From NCBI RefSeq assembly GCF_946479765.1, contig NZ_CAMLHO010000001.1, positions 1-64,000 on the forward strand: a DNA stretch of 64,000 nucleotides, read 5' to 3'. Of this stretch, positions 42,937 to 53,342 are shown piece after piece; position 1 is the stretch's first letter; every line of letters starts with the position of its first letter. The notes under the pieces are model-generated. The model did no database searches, was not told the origin of the DNA, and saw only the letters and a list, made by a program, of their open reading frames with translations. The position numbers and the translations under genes are program-made. This DNA is from an uncultured Aliivibrio sp. GTDB lineage: Bacteria > Pseudomonadota > Gammaproteobacteria > Enterobacterales > Vibrionaceae.

Positions 42937-45273
42937 ATGATAATAAATATAATTGCTAAAGAACTTAACGTTCGCCCTCAACAAGTTGCCGCTGCTGTTA
43001 AATTGATTGACGAAGGCAGCACGATTCCATTTATTGCTCGTTACCGTAAAGAAGTAACTGAAGGGCTCGATGATACTCAACTTCGTACCCTAGACACTCG
43101 TCTAACTTATTTACGAGAGTTGGATGACCGTCGTAAATCAATTTTAAAATCGATCAAAGAACAAGAAAAATTAACGCCTGAACTAGAGCGTGAGATCCTT
43201 GCCGCTGACAGTAAAACTCGTCTTGAAGATTTATACCTACCTTTCAAACGTAAGCGCCGTACTAAAGGGCAAATTGCGATTGAAGCAGGTATTGAACCGC
43301 TGGCTGATTTGTTGTGGACTCAACCTGAAAATACCCCTGAAGATGCTGCTCACGCTTATGTCAATGCAGAGAATGGTTTCGCAGACACTAAAGCGGTATT
43401 AGACGGTGCTCGTGCTATTTTGATGGAACGTATGGCGGAAGACGCTAACCTTCTAGAGAAAGTTCGTAACTACCTAACCCACAATGCCGAGCTTGTCTCT
43501 AAAATGGTCGCAGGCCAAGAGCTCGCTGGCGAGAAGTTTAAAGACTACTTTGATTACCATGAGCCATTAACTAAAATACCGTCGCACCGAGCCTTAGCCA
43601 TGCTGCGTGGTCGTAACGAAAGCTTCTTACAATTGGCTATCAATGCCGATCCGACTCAAGAAGAAAGCGTTCGTGGTTCTTACTGTGAAATCATTATTGC
43701 TAACCATTACGGTATTACCTTAGGTTCTCAACCTGCGGATGCATGGCGTAAGCAAGTGATCAGCTGGGCATGGCGCATTAAGATCCTGATGCACATGGAA
43801 ACTGAGTTAATGGGCGGCCTTAAAGAGCGCTCTGAAAACGAAGCCATCGATGTATTCGCTACCAATCTTAAAGACTTATTAATGGCCGCCCCTGCGGGTC
43901 TTAAAACCACACTAGGTTTAGATCCTGGTTTACGTACCGGCACTAAAGTCGCAGTGGTTGATGCAACGGGTAAAGTGTTAGCAACAGATACCATTTATCA
44001 AAACCAACCTCATAACAAAATAGCGCAATCTGCACAGATTATCGAAACCTTAATCAAACGTCACAATGTCGATTTGATTGCGATTGGTAATGGTACTGCT
44101 TCTCGTGAGACCGATGCCTTTGTGGGTGATTTACTGAAAAAATCAGGCTTGTCTGCAACCAAAATTATCGTGAGTGAAGCCGGTGCATCTGTGTACTCGG
44201 CCTCTGAACTAGCCGCAAAAGAGTTCCCAGATTTAGATGTGTCTATTCGTGGTGCGGTTTCTATCGCTCGTCGTCTACAAGATCCACTGGCGGAGTTAGT
44301 TAAAATCGATCCAAAAGCGATCGGTGTGGGCCAATATCAACACGATGTTAGCCAAAGCCAATTAGCGAAGAAGCTAGATGCGGTAATTGAAGACTGTGTA
44401 AATGCCGTCGGTGTTGATGTTAATACCGCATCTTCTGCACTATTGACGCGAGTTGCTGGTTTATCGACGACAATAGCGCAAAACATTGTTGATTACCGTG
44501 ATGAACATGGTCGCTTTGAAAACCGTACTACATTGAAAAAAGTAGCGCGTTTAGGGCCAAAAGCGTTTGAACAATGTGCGGGCTTCTTACGTGTTATGAA
44601 TGGTAAAAATCCATTAGATGCTTCAGCGGTTCACCCTGAAGCGTACCCTGTAGTAAAAACCATTGCTGAGAAAAATGGCAAAGCAATTGATGCGATTATT
44701 GGTAATACCGAGTTTTTACGCTCTGTTGCTGCGAACGATTACATCAGTGCCGATTTTGGTTTACCAACCGTAACAGATATTATTTCAGAGCTTGATAAGC
44801 CGGGTCGAGATCCGCGTCCTGAGTTTAAAACAGCGACGTTTGCTGAAGGCGTTAACACGGTATCAGATCTTGAATTAGGAATGATATTGGAAGGTGTGGT
44901 TTCGAACGTGGCAAACTTTGGTGCGTTCGTTGATATCGGTGTGCACCAAGATGGTTTGGTTCATATTTCAGCATTGAGCGATACGTTTGTTTCTGACCCA
45001 CGTGAAGTAGTTAAAGCCGGCGATATCGTGAAAGTGAAAGTGATGGAAGTTGATGCTCAACGTAAGCGTATCGCTCTAACTATGCGCTTGAATGATACTC
45101 CAGGGGAAGATAATCGTCCTCAACGCCAATCAAATAAACCACAGCAACACAATGAACGCACTCAAGCGCCACGATCTTCTTCTCCTGCAAGACAGCAACA
45201 TTCAAATAATGATGCTGGTAATGCGGCGATGGGTGGAGCGTTTGCTGCGGCGTTTGCGAAGGCGAAGAAGTAA
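42937..45273 (+). CDS. tex: Transcription accessory protein Tex
   Basis: 778-residue RNA-binding protein with a Tex_N helical domain, YqgF-like RNase H fold (about 325-455; [15 protein letters not shown]), helix-hairpin-helix pair (about 500-560) and a C-terminal S1 domain (about 650-720; [20 protein letters not shown]). The tail is glutamine/asparagine-rich and low in complexity. Homologues affect toxin expression and RNA stability; the exact job here is unknown. Confidence 0.94.
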   Translation: MIINIIAKELNVRPQQVAAAVKLIDEGSTIPFIARYRKEVTEGLDDTQLRTLDTRLTYLRELDDRRKSILKSIKEQEKLTPELEREILAADSKTRLEDLYLPFKRKRRTKGQIAIEAGIEPLADLLWTQPENTPEDAAHAYVNAENGFADTKAVLDGARAILMERMAEDANLLEKVRNYLTHNAELVSKMVAGQELAGEKFKDYFDYHEPLTKIPSHRALAMLRGRNESFLQLAINADPTQEESVRGSYCEIIIANHYGITLGSQPADAWRKQVISWAWRIKILMHMETELMGGLKERSENEAIDVFATNLKDLLMAAPAGLKTTLGLDPGLRTGTKVAVVDATGKVLATDTIYQNQPHNKIAQSAQIIETLIKRHNVDLIAIGNGTASRETDAFVGDLLKKSGLSATKIIVSEAGASVYSASELAAKEFPDLDVSIRGAVSIARRLQDPLAELVKIDPKAIGVGQYQHDVSQSQLAKKLDAVIEDCVNAVGVDVNTASSALLTRVAGLSTTIAQNIVDYRDEHGRFENRTTLKKVARLGPKAFEQCAGFLRVMNGKNPLDASAVHPEAYPVVKTIAEKNGKAIDAIIGNTEFLRSVAANDYISADFGLPTVTDIISELDKPGRDPRPEFKTATFAEGVNTVSDLELGMILEGVVSNVANFGAFVDIGVHQDGLVHISALSDTFVSDPREVVKAGDIVKVKVMEVDAQRKRIALTMRLNDTPGEDNRPQRQSNKPQQHNERTQAPRSSSPARQQHSNNDAGNAAMGGAFAAAFAKAKK

Positions 45274-45285
45274 GAGCGTACGATC

Positions 45286-45365
45286 AAGGTAGATTTGTAT
45301 TCAATTCTACCTGTATCGCAACAACCCCTCCCTAACCCTCCCCTTATTAAGGGGAGGGAACAGTA
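45286..45365 (+). repeat. Dispersed palindromic repeat, standard unit
   Basis: Arm TTCAATTCTACCTGTATCGC, then CCCTCCCCTTATTAAGGGGAGGG and AACAG. It follows the tex stop; a second-family copy lies at 45415-45480. Confidence 0.85.
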
Positions 45366-45485
45366 TCATAATCGCTGTTATTTCAGCGATCACCTCTGAA
45401 ATCTGGCCCCTTCGCTTCTTGCTCTTATAGAAGCGAAGCGTTCTAGTTAGCGCAGCGTATAGTCTCTGGTCTCTGGTCTCTGACC

Positions 45486-45965
45486 TCAAAGCACCGCCAA
45501 TATATCTGACGGATTATTCGGCACCACCGCTTTATCATAATGAAAACTGATCACGCTCCTACGGCGCACCATTCTTCCCATCTCTGCCAATTTATCTAAT
45601 AACTCTTTTGGCAAATTAAAACGCATGGTGTAACCCGTTTCTTGGCCTTGTGCATAGGTATCAATTGATAATAAGCGTGCTAACCGTGCCAAATTATCAT
45701 CAATATCATACAGTGTACCAATGTGAGGTTTAGTCTCTTTTTTCTCTTCCATCACATCATAACCGGGATGATCTGATGGCTCCCATGAATCACGCTTATG
45801 CTGCTTATCATCACCTTTAATTGCTTTTTCAGACGTGGTTTTACTCATCTTTGTCGTTGGCGTAACCGGTTTTTTTATACGATTTTCACGTGCTACTTGT
45901 TCTGTTGGCAAGTTAACAGAGGGTGCAATAAGCGGCACACTAATACTGTTAAGTGAAAAGTTCAT
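45486..45965 (-). CDS. Conserved hypothetical protein
   Basis: 159 residues, no recognised domain. The N-terminal half is basic and Ser/Thr/Lys-rich and probably disordered; the C-terminal half (from about 80) contains DIDDNLARLARLLS and FHYDKAVVPNN. It is 35 bp after bioH on the same strand, so may be co-transcribed. Likely a cytoplasmic protein. Confidence 0.6.
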   Translation of the reverse strand: MNFSLNSISVPLIAPSVNLPTEQVARENRIKKPVTPTTKMSKTTSEKAIKGDDKQHKRDSWEPSDHPGYDVMEEKKETKPHIGTLYDIDDNLARLARLLSIDTYAQGQETGYTMRFNLPKELLDKLAEMGRMVRRRSVISFHYDKAVVPNNPSDILAVL

Positions 45966-45999
45966 AAAGCGTTTCCTTATCGTAAAACTGAGCAGAAAG

Positions 46000-46785
46000 T
46001 TAAATTAAACACTCATCTTCCCGCTGCAAAAAACGATGTAACTCAGCGATAAATTCATCACTGTGCGAAATAAAAGGGGCATGCGAGGCTTGTTCAAATA
46101 CGACTTTGGTTGAATGAGGGATATACTCATCCATATCATGTGCGACTTTAATCGGCACTAATCCATCCAAACGACCATACATTCGGCATACTGGCATTGT
46201 TAATTGAGATAGACGCTCTCGTAGGTCTATATCGGCCAAAATCGTTAAACCTGTAGCTAAGGCACTCTGATTTGGGGCTGGTCTTGAAAACACGGCGCGT
46301 TTAACTTGTTTAATGTCTTGCTTGGCGTTTGGGCTGCCCATCGCTTGCAACGCCATAAAGCGTTCAACGGTTAGTGTGAAATCTGCTTTTAATTGCTCGG
46401 TAAATTGAGACAGCACTATTGGGTTAATACCTCGCCACCCTTTCTCAGCAGCAAAACGTGGTGAACTCGCAACCGTAATTAACTGACTGACTCGTTCTGG
46501 TGAAACTAACGCGGCTTGAGTCGCAATTAACCCACCTAAAGACCAACCTAACCACGCGGCTTTTTTAGGCGCTTGAGAGAGAACTTGCTGCACCATCTCA
46601 TCAAAATCAGCACTGCCTAACTCGGCACTGTATCCATAACCTGACAAATCAACCGTATGAACTCGATACTGCGAGCTTAGTTTCTCAACAATCGGCTGCC
46701 ACACTGCTCCGTTCATTCCCCATCCATGAATGAGAACCAGATCGGAACCTTCGCCTTCCGTTTGCCAATAAAGAGGGGCTGTCAT
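46000..46785 (-). CDS. bioH: Pimeloyl-[acyl-carrier-protein] methyl ester esterase
   Basis: Removes the methyl ester from pimeloyl-ACP methyl ester, ending the BioC-BioH chain-masking stage of biotin synthesis. Alpha/beta hydrolase fold: oxyanion HGWGMNG, nucleophile elbow LGWSLGG, and C-terminal His in SHAPFISH. 261 residues. As in E. coli, it is unlinked to bioA-F. It is divergent from comF, 41 bp apart. Confidence 0.92.
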   Translation of the reverse strand: MTAPLYWQTEGEGSDLVLIHGWGMNGAVWQPIVEKLSSQYRVHTVDLSGYGYSAELGSADFDEMVQQVLSQAPKKAAWLGWSLGGLIATQAALVSPERVSQLITVASSPRFAAEKGWRGINPIVLSQFTEQLKADFTLTVERFMALQAMGSPNAKQDIKQVKRAVFSRPAPNQSALATGLTILADIDLRERLSQLTMPVCRMYGRLDGLVPIKVAHDMDEYIPHSTKVVFEQASHAPFISHSDEFIAELHRFLQREDECLI

Positions 46786-46826
46786 CTACACTGCCTATTC
46801 GTATTTAATTAATAGTGGGTGGTTAA

Positions 46827-47543
46827 GTGTTCATCAGGTTACTAAGAAGGTCAATGCAAAGTTTCAGCGTAAGCCATTGTGATCACTGTCGTCTCGCTAT
46901 GCCGCCCTCTGAAACGATTTGGTGCCAACGCTGTATTGCTTTAATTCCAACCCCTCCCCGATGTCAGCAATGTGGCTTGCAAACTGAACACGACACTGAA
47001 GTGTGCGGCGAGTGTTTAACCCATCCACCACAATGGGACCGCTTGTTTTGCGTTAGTGATTATATCGACCCATTAAGGGAATACGTCGGTAAATTGAAAT
47101 ATGCCCAACAGTTTTGGTTAGCTCAAGATTTGGGTGTATTGCTCAGTAAACACATTGCTGAACCCGCTCCGCTGATTATCCCTGTCCCTTTACACTGGAA
47201 ACGATTGTGGTGGCGTTCTTATAACCAAAGCGATCATTTAGGATGGACATTAGAAAGGGAATTGAGCGATAAAAAACACCTCACTCGTTGTGATACAAAA
47301 ATCATAAAGCGGATCAAAGCCACTCGTCCTCAACAGGGATTATCACGATCTTTTCGCCAAACGAATCTTCTTGGTGCTTTTAAGGTAATGAAGCCGATTA
47401 AGGAAAAACACGTGGCGATTGTGGATGATGTTGTGACAACTGGCGCGACGATTAATTTGTTGTGTGTGGAGTTAAGAAAAGCAGGCGTTGAGCGAATTGA
47501 TGTGTATACGATTTGTCGAACGGGGCGGAGTAAAAATAATTAG
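46827..47543 (+). CDS. comF: ComF/GntX-family phosphoribosyltransferase-like protein
   Basis: 238 residues. An N-terminal double zinc-finger region (CDHCRLAM, CQRC, CQQCGLQ and CGECL) is followed by a PRT domain with the PRPP loop IVDDVVTTGATI. ComF proteins aid uptake of transforming DNA; GntX has been linked to gluconate use. In Vibrio comF belongs to the natural-competence genes. Divergent from bioH. Confidence 0.88.
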   Translation: MFIRLLRRSMQSFSVSHCDHCRLAMPPSETIWCQRCIALIPTPPRCQQCGLQTEHDTEVCGECLTHPPQWDRLFCVSDYIDPLREYVGKLKYAQQFWLAQDLGVLLSKHIAEPAPLIIPVPLHWKRLWWRSYNQSDHLGWTLERELSDKKHLTRCDTKIIKRIKATRPQQGLSRSFRQTNLLGAFKVMKPIKEKHVAIVDDVVTTGATINLLCVELRKAGVERIDVYTICRTGRSKNN

Positions 47544-47557
47544 CAAACGATTGCTTT
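47542..47557 (+). terminator. Weak terminator after comF
   Basis: GCAA-ACGA-TTGC followed by five T and, after GG, six more T. The four-base-pair stem is marginal. Confidence 0.4.
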
Positions 47558-47573
47558 TTGGTTTTTTATCTAT

Positions 47574-47637
47574 AGAATCCTGTCCCAATTGATTAATCAC
47601 TCATTTTAATCAATCAACCCCTATCGAGACAGGTTCT
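47574..47637 (+). promoter_or_regulatory. Structured leader before the xanthine-permease gene
   Basis: AGAA-T-CCTGTC pairs with GACAGGTTCT (10 bp, one bulge) enclosing TTGATTAA/TTAATCAA, with asymmetrical internal loops. It lies about 90-155 bp upstream of the permease ATG. It could be a regulatory RNA or an operator region. No known riboswitch class is identified. Confidence 0.45.
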
Positions 47638-47729
47638 GATTAACAGCAATCACAGATTGACGCCTTCTCACTTCATGCTCCCATTCAGCGAACCATGAAG
47701 ACAACGTTAGACAATTAGGAATATCGGCC

Positions 47730-49121
47730 ATGACCGTTAAAAACAGCACTACAAGACCATCTGAACTTATTTATCAGTTAGATGAGCGCCCACCGCTACC
47801 GCACACTTTATTTGCTGCTCTTCAGCATTTATTGGCGATGTTTGTCGCTATTATTACGCCCTCTCTGATCATTTGTCAGACGCTTGGTGTTCCTGCTGCT
47901 GAAACTAATACCATCATTAGTATGTCTTTATTCGCTTCTGGTATTTCTTCTTTTATTCAAATCAAAACCTTTGGCCCAATTGGTTCAGGTCTTCTTTCTG
48001 TTCAAGGCACAAGCTTTAACTTCTTAGGTCCAATCATTGGTGCAGGTCTGGCGCTTAAAGCGGGTGGCGCTGATGTTCCAACCATGATGGCTGCCATTTT
48101 TGGTACTATCTTAGTGGCTTCAACTGCGGAAATCTTCTTATCTCGCGTTCTTGAATACGCTCAAAAAATCATTACTCCACTGGTTTCTGGCATTGTAGTT
48201 ACCTTGATAGGTTTAACGCTTATCCAAGTTGGCCTAGTGTCGATGGGTGGTGGTTACTCTGCAATGGGTGATGGTACTTTTGGTAGCCTAGATAAATTAG
48301 CGCTTGCTGGTACGGTTCTGCTTATTATTGTGGTACTTAACCGTTCGACTAACCCTTACTTGCGCATGGCATCAATCGTTATCGCTATGGGCGTAGGTAC
48401 AGTAGCGGCATGGGCTATGGGGATGTTAAATACCAGTATGAATCATGAGGCTGACTTAATCGCCCTACCTATTCCAATGCAATATGGCCTAAGCTTTGAT
48501 TGGTCTCTGTTTATTCCTCTGGTTCTCATTTTTCTAATCACCGCTTTGGAAGCGATTGGTGATATTACCGCAACCTCTGAAGTATCAGGTCAGCCAGTAA
48601 AAGGCCCGGTTTACATGAAGCGTATTAAAGGTGGCGTATTAGCCGATGGCATTAACTCAGCCATTGCCGCAGCGTTTAACAGTTTCCCTAACTCAACATT
48701 CAGCCAAAACAACGGCGTGATTTTGCTAACCGGTGTCGCAAGCCGCTACGTTGGTTACTTCATTGCAGGTATGTTAGTTATCCTTGGTTTATTCCCAGGA
48801 GTGGCAAGCATGGTTCAAATCATTCCTGAGCCTGTTCTTGGTGGTGCTACGATTGTGATGTTCGGTACGATTGCTGCTGCTGGTGTGCGTATTATTTCTC
48901 GTGTTGAATTAGATCGTCGCGCAATCTTAATCATGGCGATGTCTTTCTCTATGGGACTTGGCTTGGCACAGAAACCTGAAATTCTTCAGTTTATGCCGGA
49001 GATGATTAAAAACATTTTCTCATCAGGTGTAACGGCGGGTGGTGTGACCGCGATTCTTCTGAATATTATTCTTCCAAGCTGTGAAGTGTTTGAGGAGGAG
49101 AAGGAAGAAGCGAAGATCTAA
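47730..49121 (+). CDS. Xanthine/purine permease (NCS2 family, XanP-like)
   Basis: Inner-membrane proton symporter for xanthine or related purines with about 14 spans. NCS2 signatures: [16 protein letters not shown] in span 1, [24 protein letters not shown], and [20 protein letters not shown]. The last motif and the length of 463 residues match E. coli XanP. Uracil or uric acid specificity is possible. A structured leader precedes it. Confidence 0.88.
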   Translation: MTVKNSTTRPSELIYQLDERPPLPHTLFAALQHLLAMFVAIITPSLIICQTLGVPAAETNTIISMSLFASGISSFIQIKTFGPIGSGLLSVQGTSFNFLGPIIGAGLALKAGGADVPTMMAAIFGTILVASTAEIFLSRVLEYAQKIITPLVSGIVVTLIGLTLIQVGLVSMGGGYSAMGDGTFGSLDKLALAGTVLLIIVVLNRSTNPYLRMASIVIAMGVGTVAAWAMGMLNTSMNHEADLIALPIPMQYGLSFDWSLFIPLVLIFLITALEAIGDITATSEVSGQPVKGPVYMKRIKGGVLADGINSAIAAAFNSFPNSTFSQNNGVILLTGVASRYVGYFIAGMLVILGLFPGVASMVQIIPEPVLGGATIVMFGTIAAAGVRIISRVELDRRAILIMAMSFSMGLGLAQKPEILQFMPEMIKNIFSSGVTAGGVTAILLNIILPSCEVFEEEKEEAKI

Positions 49122-49126
49122 CAGCT

Positions 49127-49215
49127 TATAAATCAAGTTAACTATGAATTCAACTCTACCTTTATCGCAATGACCCCTCCCTAACCCTCCCCTTAGTAAG
49201 GGGAGGGAACTGTAT
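49127..49215 (+). repeat. Dispersed palindromic repeat, standard unit
   Basis: Arm TTAACTATGAATTCAACTCT then CCCTCCCCTTAGTAAGGGGAGGG and AACTG. A second-family copy follows at 49225-49262, running up to the envZ stop. Confidence 0.85.
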
Positions 49216-49262
49216 TGCGCACGCTGCAAGCAAAGCGGTCTAGTTAGCGTAGCGTATAGTCT

Positions 49263-50570
49263 CTATTTCCCAAGCGGAAACATCACTTGAACCGTCAAAC
49301 CACCTTCTCGGCGATTCGCTAAACTCACTTCACCTTGATGCTGACCGACAATACGTTTTACGATCGCCAAGCCTAAACCTGTGCCTTCACTTCCTCGTGC
49401 TGTATCACCTCGCGTAAAAGGTTCAAACACCGATTCTAATTGAGCCTCATCAATCCCAGGGCCATTATCTTCAATAATAATCCATGCGGTTTTATGGTCA
49501 GCAGAAACGCGAGTGGATACTGCAATCCAATCACCACCATAACGGATCGCATTAACGACTAAATTAGTGATCACCCGTTTAATCGCAATCGCATTACCAT
49601 GCACAGATTGAGGTATATCAGCTAAGTTCGTCTTGATCTCACGCTCATAACCGCCTTCAGCCAAAATCACTTCGTTAACGATGGTGTTGATGTCTACATC
49701 GATAAAATCTTGTTTTGCTACTGGTTTGAGATAATCCATGAACTGACCGATGATATCATTACACTCTTCGGTGTCTTTAATCATATTTTCTGCGAGATAA
49801 TCGTCTTGTGGCGACATCATTTCAGTTGCTAAACGAATGCGAGTCAATGGGGTTCGAATATCATGACTCACCCCTGCCATTAGTAAGGCCCTATCTTGCT
49901 CTAGCTGCTGAATTCCTTTCGCCATCTGATTAAAGGCCCGAGTCACGGCTTGAATTTCTGAGGCACCTTTTTCTGGTAGTGGTTCTGGGATCTCTCCTTT
50001 ACCTACTTTACGTGCGGCGGTTTGCAATGCCATCAATGGCCGGTTCTGAATGCGTATAAATGCCCACCCACCCAAGATCACTAACAAAGCGATGAATAAA
50101 CTGTTTCTAAATAAGGGGGCAAAATCTTCTTCTTGCAGTTCCGAAAGCGGGATCCGCATATAAAACTCAGGCATTGCTTCCGTCTTCATCCATAGAACGT
50201 AACTGTCTGCTCCTAGAATCAAACGCACTTCTGTTGGTGAATTTAGCTCTCGCGTCATCTCTTCACTTAAAAATTCAACCGGACTTGCTTGGAAAAACTC
50301 CCTCATTTCAGGATCATGTTCATCATGAATGCTTACGCCTAATTGTTCTAATAGCTGACGACGCAATGGTTGGCCTAACTGCACACTTTCGCCATCTTCT
50401 AGAGTGACATCTTCTGCTAACATTAAGCGCACTTCATAAGCGAGAATACGGTTGAATTGCTGCAAGCTTGGTAATAAAGCGTAGTTAAATACCGCAAGGT
50501 AAGAGAATATTTGACTGGCGATTAGGAGTGAGGCAAGGAGTAAAAGTGTTCTGGCGAAGGTACTTTTCAT
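49263..50570 (-). CDS. envZ: Osmosensor histidine kinase EnvZ
   Basis: Inner-membrane sensor kinase of OmpR. Two spans (about 7-27 and about 155-175) bracket a periplasmic domain; HAMP follows, then the H-box [20 protein letters not shown] with the phosphorylated His, N-box NAIRYGG, G1 DNGPGIDE and G2 [15 protein letters not shown]. 435 residues, close to E. coli EnvZ (450). The ompR gene lies upstream but 339 bp of repeats separate them. Confidence 0.93.
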   Translation of the reverse strand: MKSTFARTLLLLASLLIASQIFSYLAVFNYALLPSLQQFNRILAYEVRLMLAEDVTLEDGESVQLGQPLRRQLLEQLGVSIHDEHDPEMREFFQASPVEFLSEEMTRELNSPTEVRLILGADSYVLWMKTEAMPEFYMRIPLSELQEEDFAPLFRNSLFIALLVILGGWAFIRIQNRPLMALQTAARKVGKGEIPEPLPEKGASEIQAVTRAFNQMAKGIQQLEQDRALLMAGVSHDIRTPLTRIRLATEMMSPQDDYLAENMIKDTEECNDIIGQFMDYLKPVAKQDFIDVDINTIVNEVILAEGGYEREIKTNLADIPQSVHGNAIAIKRVITNLVVNAIRYGGDWIAVSTRVSADHKTAWIIIEDNGPGIDEAQLESVFEPFTRGDTARGSEGTGLGLAIVKRIVGQHQGEVSLANRREGGLTVQVMFPLGK

Positions 50571-50689
50571 GGGAGTTCTCTGTTTGATGATGAATTTGAA
50601 GAGAGCTAGAGGCTATACGCTGCGCTAGCTAGAAACTAGTAAGAGCAAGTATGGTTGGTGTGGTGAATTCTAGGTTCCAGATATACTCG

Positions 50690-50717
50690 CTTTTGGCTTT
50701 TGGCTTTTGGCTTTTAG
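50690..50717 (+). repeat. Heptanucleotide tandem repeat (CTTTTGG x3-4)
   Basis: Three perfect CTTTTGG copies plus a partial, adjoining the composite repeat element. Confidence 0.85.
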
Positions 50718-50865
50718 CTCCTCCCCCTTACTAAGGGGGAGGCTGGGAGGGGGTCTAGAACTAACAGCAAATAAATAAAGTTAACTATGAACTCAATTCT
50801 ACCTTTATCGCAATAACCCCTCCCTAGCCCTCCCCTTATTAAGGGGAGGGAACTGTATTTTACAC
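50715..50865 (+). repeat. Composite dispersed repeat, two palindromes
   Basis: AGCTCCTCCCCCTTACTAAG palindrome, spacer with TTAACTATGAACTCAATTCT, and CCCTCCCCTTATTAAGGGGAGGG. Same element as 42724-42865 in the other orientation. Confidence 0.88.
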
Positions 50866-50909
50866 GCTTCAATCACGACGATCTAAATTCTAGATCTTCC
50901 GCTTTTGCT

Positions 50910-51629
50910 CTACGCTTCGGCACCATCCGGTACAAACACGTAGCCTAATCCCCATACCGTTTGGATATAACGAGGGCGGCTAGGGTCAACTTCAAGCATA
51001 CGACGAAGACGAGAAATTTGAACATCAATCGAGCGTTCCATTGCTGAATACTCACGACCACGCGCCATGTTCATCAACTTATCACGCGACATTGGTTCAC
51101 GCATATTCGTCACAAGTGATTTAAGTACCGCAAATTCGCCCGATGTTAGCGGCATTGGCTCTTCATTGCGGAACATTTCACGTGTTCCTAAATTTAAGCG
51201 AAACTCACCAAACTCAACCACTTTATCTTCTGCACTTGGTGCACCTGGTGCTTCTGTTACTTGACGACGTAAAACTGCACGAATACGGGCCAGCAGTTCA
51301 CGTGGGTTAAATGGTTTTGGTAAGTAATCGTCTGCACCGACTTCTAAACCAACAATGCGATCAATTTCATCGCCTTTTGCCGTTAGCATTAAAATAGGTA
51401 GCGTATTATTGTTACTGCGCAGACGACGACAGATAGATAATCCATCTTCACCCGGTAGCATTAAGTCCAATACCATTAAGTGAAAGGTTTCTCGAGCTAA
51501 TAGACGATCCATTTGTTCGCTATTTGCAACACTACGTACTTGAAAGCCTTGCTCTGATAAATAACGTTCCAGTAACGAACGCAAACGAGCATCATCATCA
51601 ACAACTATAATCTTATGCTTTTCTTGCAT
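50910..51629 (-). CDS. ompR: Response regulator OmpR
   Basis: Partner of EnvZ that controls porins and other envelope genes. Receiver domain with Asp phosphosite in VLDLMLPGEDG and the Lys in YLPKPFNPREL; C-terminal winged helix with SAMERSIDVQISRLRRML and YIQTVWGLGYVF. 239 residues, same as E. coli. It is upstream of envZ. Confidence 0.96.
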   Translation of the reverse strand: MQEKHKIIVVDDDARLRSLLERYLSEQGFQVRSVANSEQMDRLLARETFHLMVLDLMLPGEDGLSICRRLRSNNNTLPILMLTAKGDEIDRIVGLEVGADDYLPKPFNPRELLARIRAVLRRQVTEAPGAPSAEDKVVEFGEFRLNLGTREMFRNEEPMPLTSGEFAVLKSLVTNMREPMSRDKLMNMARGREYSAMERSIDVQISRLRRMLEVDPSRPRYIQTVWGLGYVFVPDGAEA

Positions 51630-51841
51630 GGGCTTAACCTCAATATAGAACTTATTTCAGTTTACGCGTAACTTTAGGCAAATGAAGTGCTATTTCATAA
51701 ATAATGAGAGGTTAAATTGTTACTTTTTATGTAACAGCTTCAAATTTTACGTATAGAATGCAGTTCTACAGGTTATTTACATGGCATATTGATTGCTTAG
51801 TCAATAAGTGATAATTGGTCCGCCGAGTTAGTGAGTTAAGT

Positions 51842-52579
51842 ATGTTAGTTGGATATAAACGAGCACAGTGTAAAAAGGTTCTTGTCATCAACCGTAAAGG
51901 GGGGGCTGGCAAATCAACTTTTGCAATTGCAATGGCGTCTTTCTATGCCCATCAAAACGTGAAAACCGAAATTATTGATCTTGACCCTCAAGGTACTAGT
52001 CATTTCTGGGGTAATAAAACCGAGGGAGTTAGAACAACCAAGTTTTTACCGTCATCCAACGTGCCTTTTTCTTTAGCGTTGCGATTAGAAGCGGATACTC
52101 GAATTACCGTGATTGATTCACCGTCTAACTTTAGTCAATTCGAGATGGAAAAATATATTTCGATGGTAGATAAAATTATCTTTCCTATCCAACCCTCTCC
52201 GATTGATGTGCATTCGATGTTAGGTTTCATTAAGGATCTCATCAAGTCACCAGCTTTTAAAAATACGAAAGTAGAATTGGCGTTTGTGATCACTCGTTGC
52301 AAGGAAAATAAGCAAGGAACAGAGTTTGTTTATAAAGTATTACAACACATGAAATACCCCTTACTTGGGATCATGTCTGAAGATAAAGCTTATCAAGATA
52401 TGTTTTCGGAAAAGAACAGCTTTTTGATTAACCATCCAGAATTAGATAACCCTTTATGGCAGAAGGTGAAGCAGTGGTTAGATGTCGATATGACGCCAGT
52501 AATCACGGAACCAGAAACAGAAAAAGTGGCTGAGCCGAAGCCAACCACTTATCATTCTTTACTTAAGAGACGTTATTAA
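51842..52579 (+). CDS. Orphan ParA-family ATPase
   Basis: P-loop ATPase with a deviant Walker A motif (KGGAGKST) at about residues 16-23 and a second motif DLDPQGTSHFWG. 245 residues from the ATG at 51842; a TTG at 51815 would add nine. No ParB is adjacent, so it is not a plasmid-type par operon. ParA-like proteins of this size place cellular machinery or DNA. Convergent with pyrE. Confidence 0.8.
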   Translation: MLVGYKRAQCKKVLVINRKGGAGKSTFAIAMASFYAHQNVKTEIIDLDPQGTSHFWGNKTEGVRTTKFLPSSNVPFSLALRLEADTRITVIDSPSNFSQFEMEKYISMVDKIIFPIQPSPIDVHSMLGFIKDLIKSPAFKNTKVELAFVITRCKENKQGTEFVYKVLQHMKYPLLGIMSEDKAYQDMFSEKNSFLINHPELDNPLWQKVKQWLDVDMTPVITEPETEKVAEPKPTTYHSLLKRRY

Positions 52580-52612
52580 CATCAGACCTTAATGCATTAC
52601 ACTAATTTGGAA

Positions 52613-53254
52613 TTAAATACCAAATTCAGCACGGTACGCTTTAACCGATTCAAGTTGTTCTGCATTTTCGCCTTTCTCTTCTAAGAAAGAAATTAAGTCC
52701 GTTAGGCTTACGATTGAGATGATAGAGCAACCAAAGTCACGCTCTACTTCTTGAATCGCTGATAATTCGCCTTTGCCTTTCTCTTGACGGTCAATCGCAA
52801 CAAGAACACCTGCTAAATCTGCACCGTTCGCTTGGATGATTTCCATTGATTCGCGGATCGCGGTGCCTGCTGTGATCACGTCATCAACGAGCATGATACG
52901 ACCTTCAAGTGCGCTACCAACTAAGTTACCGCCTTCACCGTGGTTTTTCGCTTCTTTACGGTTAAAGCAGTATGGTTTATCTGTATCGTGGTGATCTGCC
53001 AATGCAACTGCTGTCGTCGTTGCGATTGGGATACCTTTGTATGCTGGGCCAAATAGCACATCGTAATCAATACCTGATTCTACTAATGCGGCTGCGTAGA
53101 AGCGACCTAAACGTGCTAAATCACGGCCGGTATTGAATAAACCAGCGTTGAAAAAATATGGGCTTATACGGCCAGACTTTAAAGTAAACTCACCAAACTT
53201 TAGGACTTCTTTCTCAAGGGCAAATTCAATAAACTCACGCTGGTATGCTTTCAT
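52613..53254 (-). CDS. pyrE: Orotate phosphoribosyltransferase
   Basis: Makes orotidine 5'-phosphate from orotate and PRPP in pyrimidine synthesis. The start at 53254 is preferred over 53260 because AAGAGAG then sits about seven bases upstream; 213 residues like E. coli. PRPP loop [14 protein letters not shown] and [11 protein letters not shown] are typical. A hairpin with T-run between rph and this gene suggests attenuation. Confidence 0.96.
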   Translation of the reverse strand: MKAYQREFIEFALEKEVLKFGEFTLKSGRISPYFFNAGLFNTGRDLARLGRFYAAALVESGIDYDVLFGPAYKGIPIATTTAVALADHHDTDKPYCFNRKEAKNHGEGGNLVGSALEGRIMLVDDVITAGTAIRESMEIIQANGADLAGVLVAIDRQEKGKGELSAIQEVERDFGCSIISIVSLTDLISFLEEKGENAEQLESVKAYRAEFGI

Positions 53255-53301
53255 TTTCATTCTCTCTTTATGTATATATTTAAAATTTAATAATATGTAG
53301 A

Positions 53302-53332
53302 TAAAAAAATAGCCCCTGAATCAGGAGCCATT
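53302..53332 (-). terminator. Putative pyrE attenuator
   Basis: Minus strand: GGCTCCTGATTCAGGGGC (6-bp stem with loop GATTC, one G-U) followed by TATTTTTTTATC, preceded by a T-rich run just after the rph stop. Stem at 53312-53328. This is the layout of the UTP-responsive pyrE attenuator known in E. coli. Confidence 0.7.
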
Positions 53333-53342
53333 AAAAAATAAA

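Larger units (their letters stand above)
50571..50909. other. Repeat-filled gap between ompR and envZ
   Basis: 339 bp with a heptamer tandem run at 50690-50717, second-family sequence at 50600-50640 and the composite palindromic repeat at 50715-50865. In E. coli the two genes overlap, so this gap is an Aliivibrio-type expansion. No reading frame of note. Confidence 0.7.
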
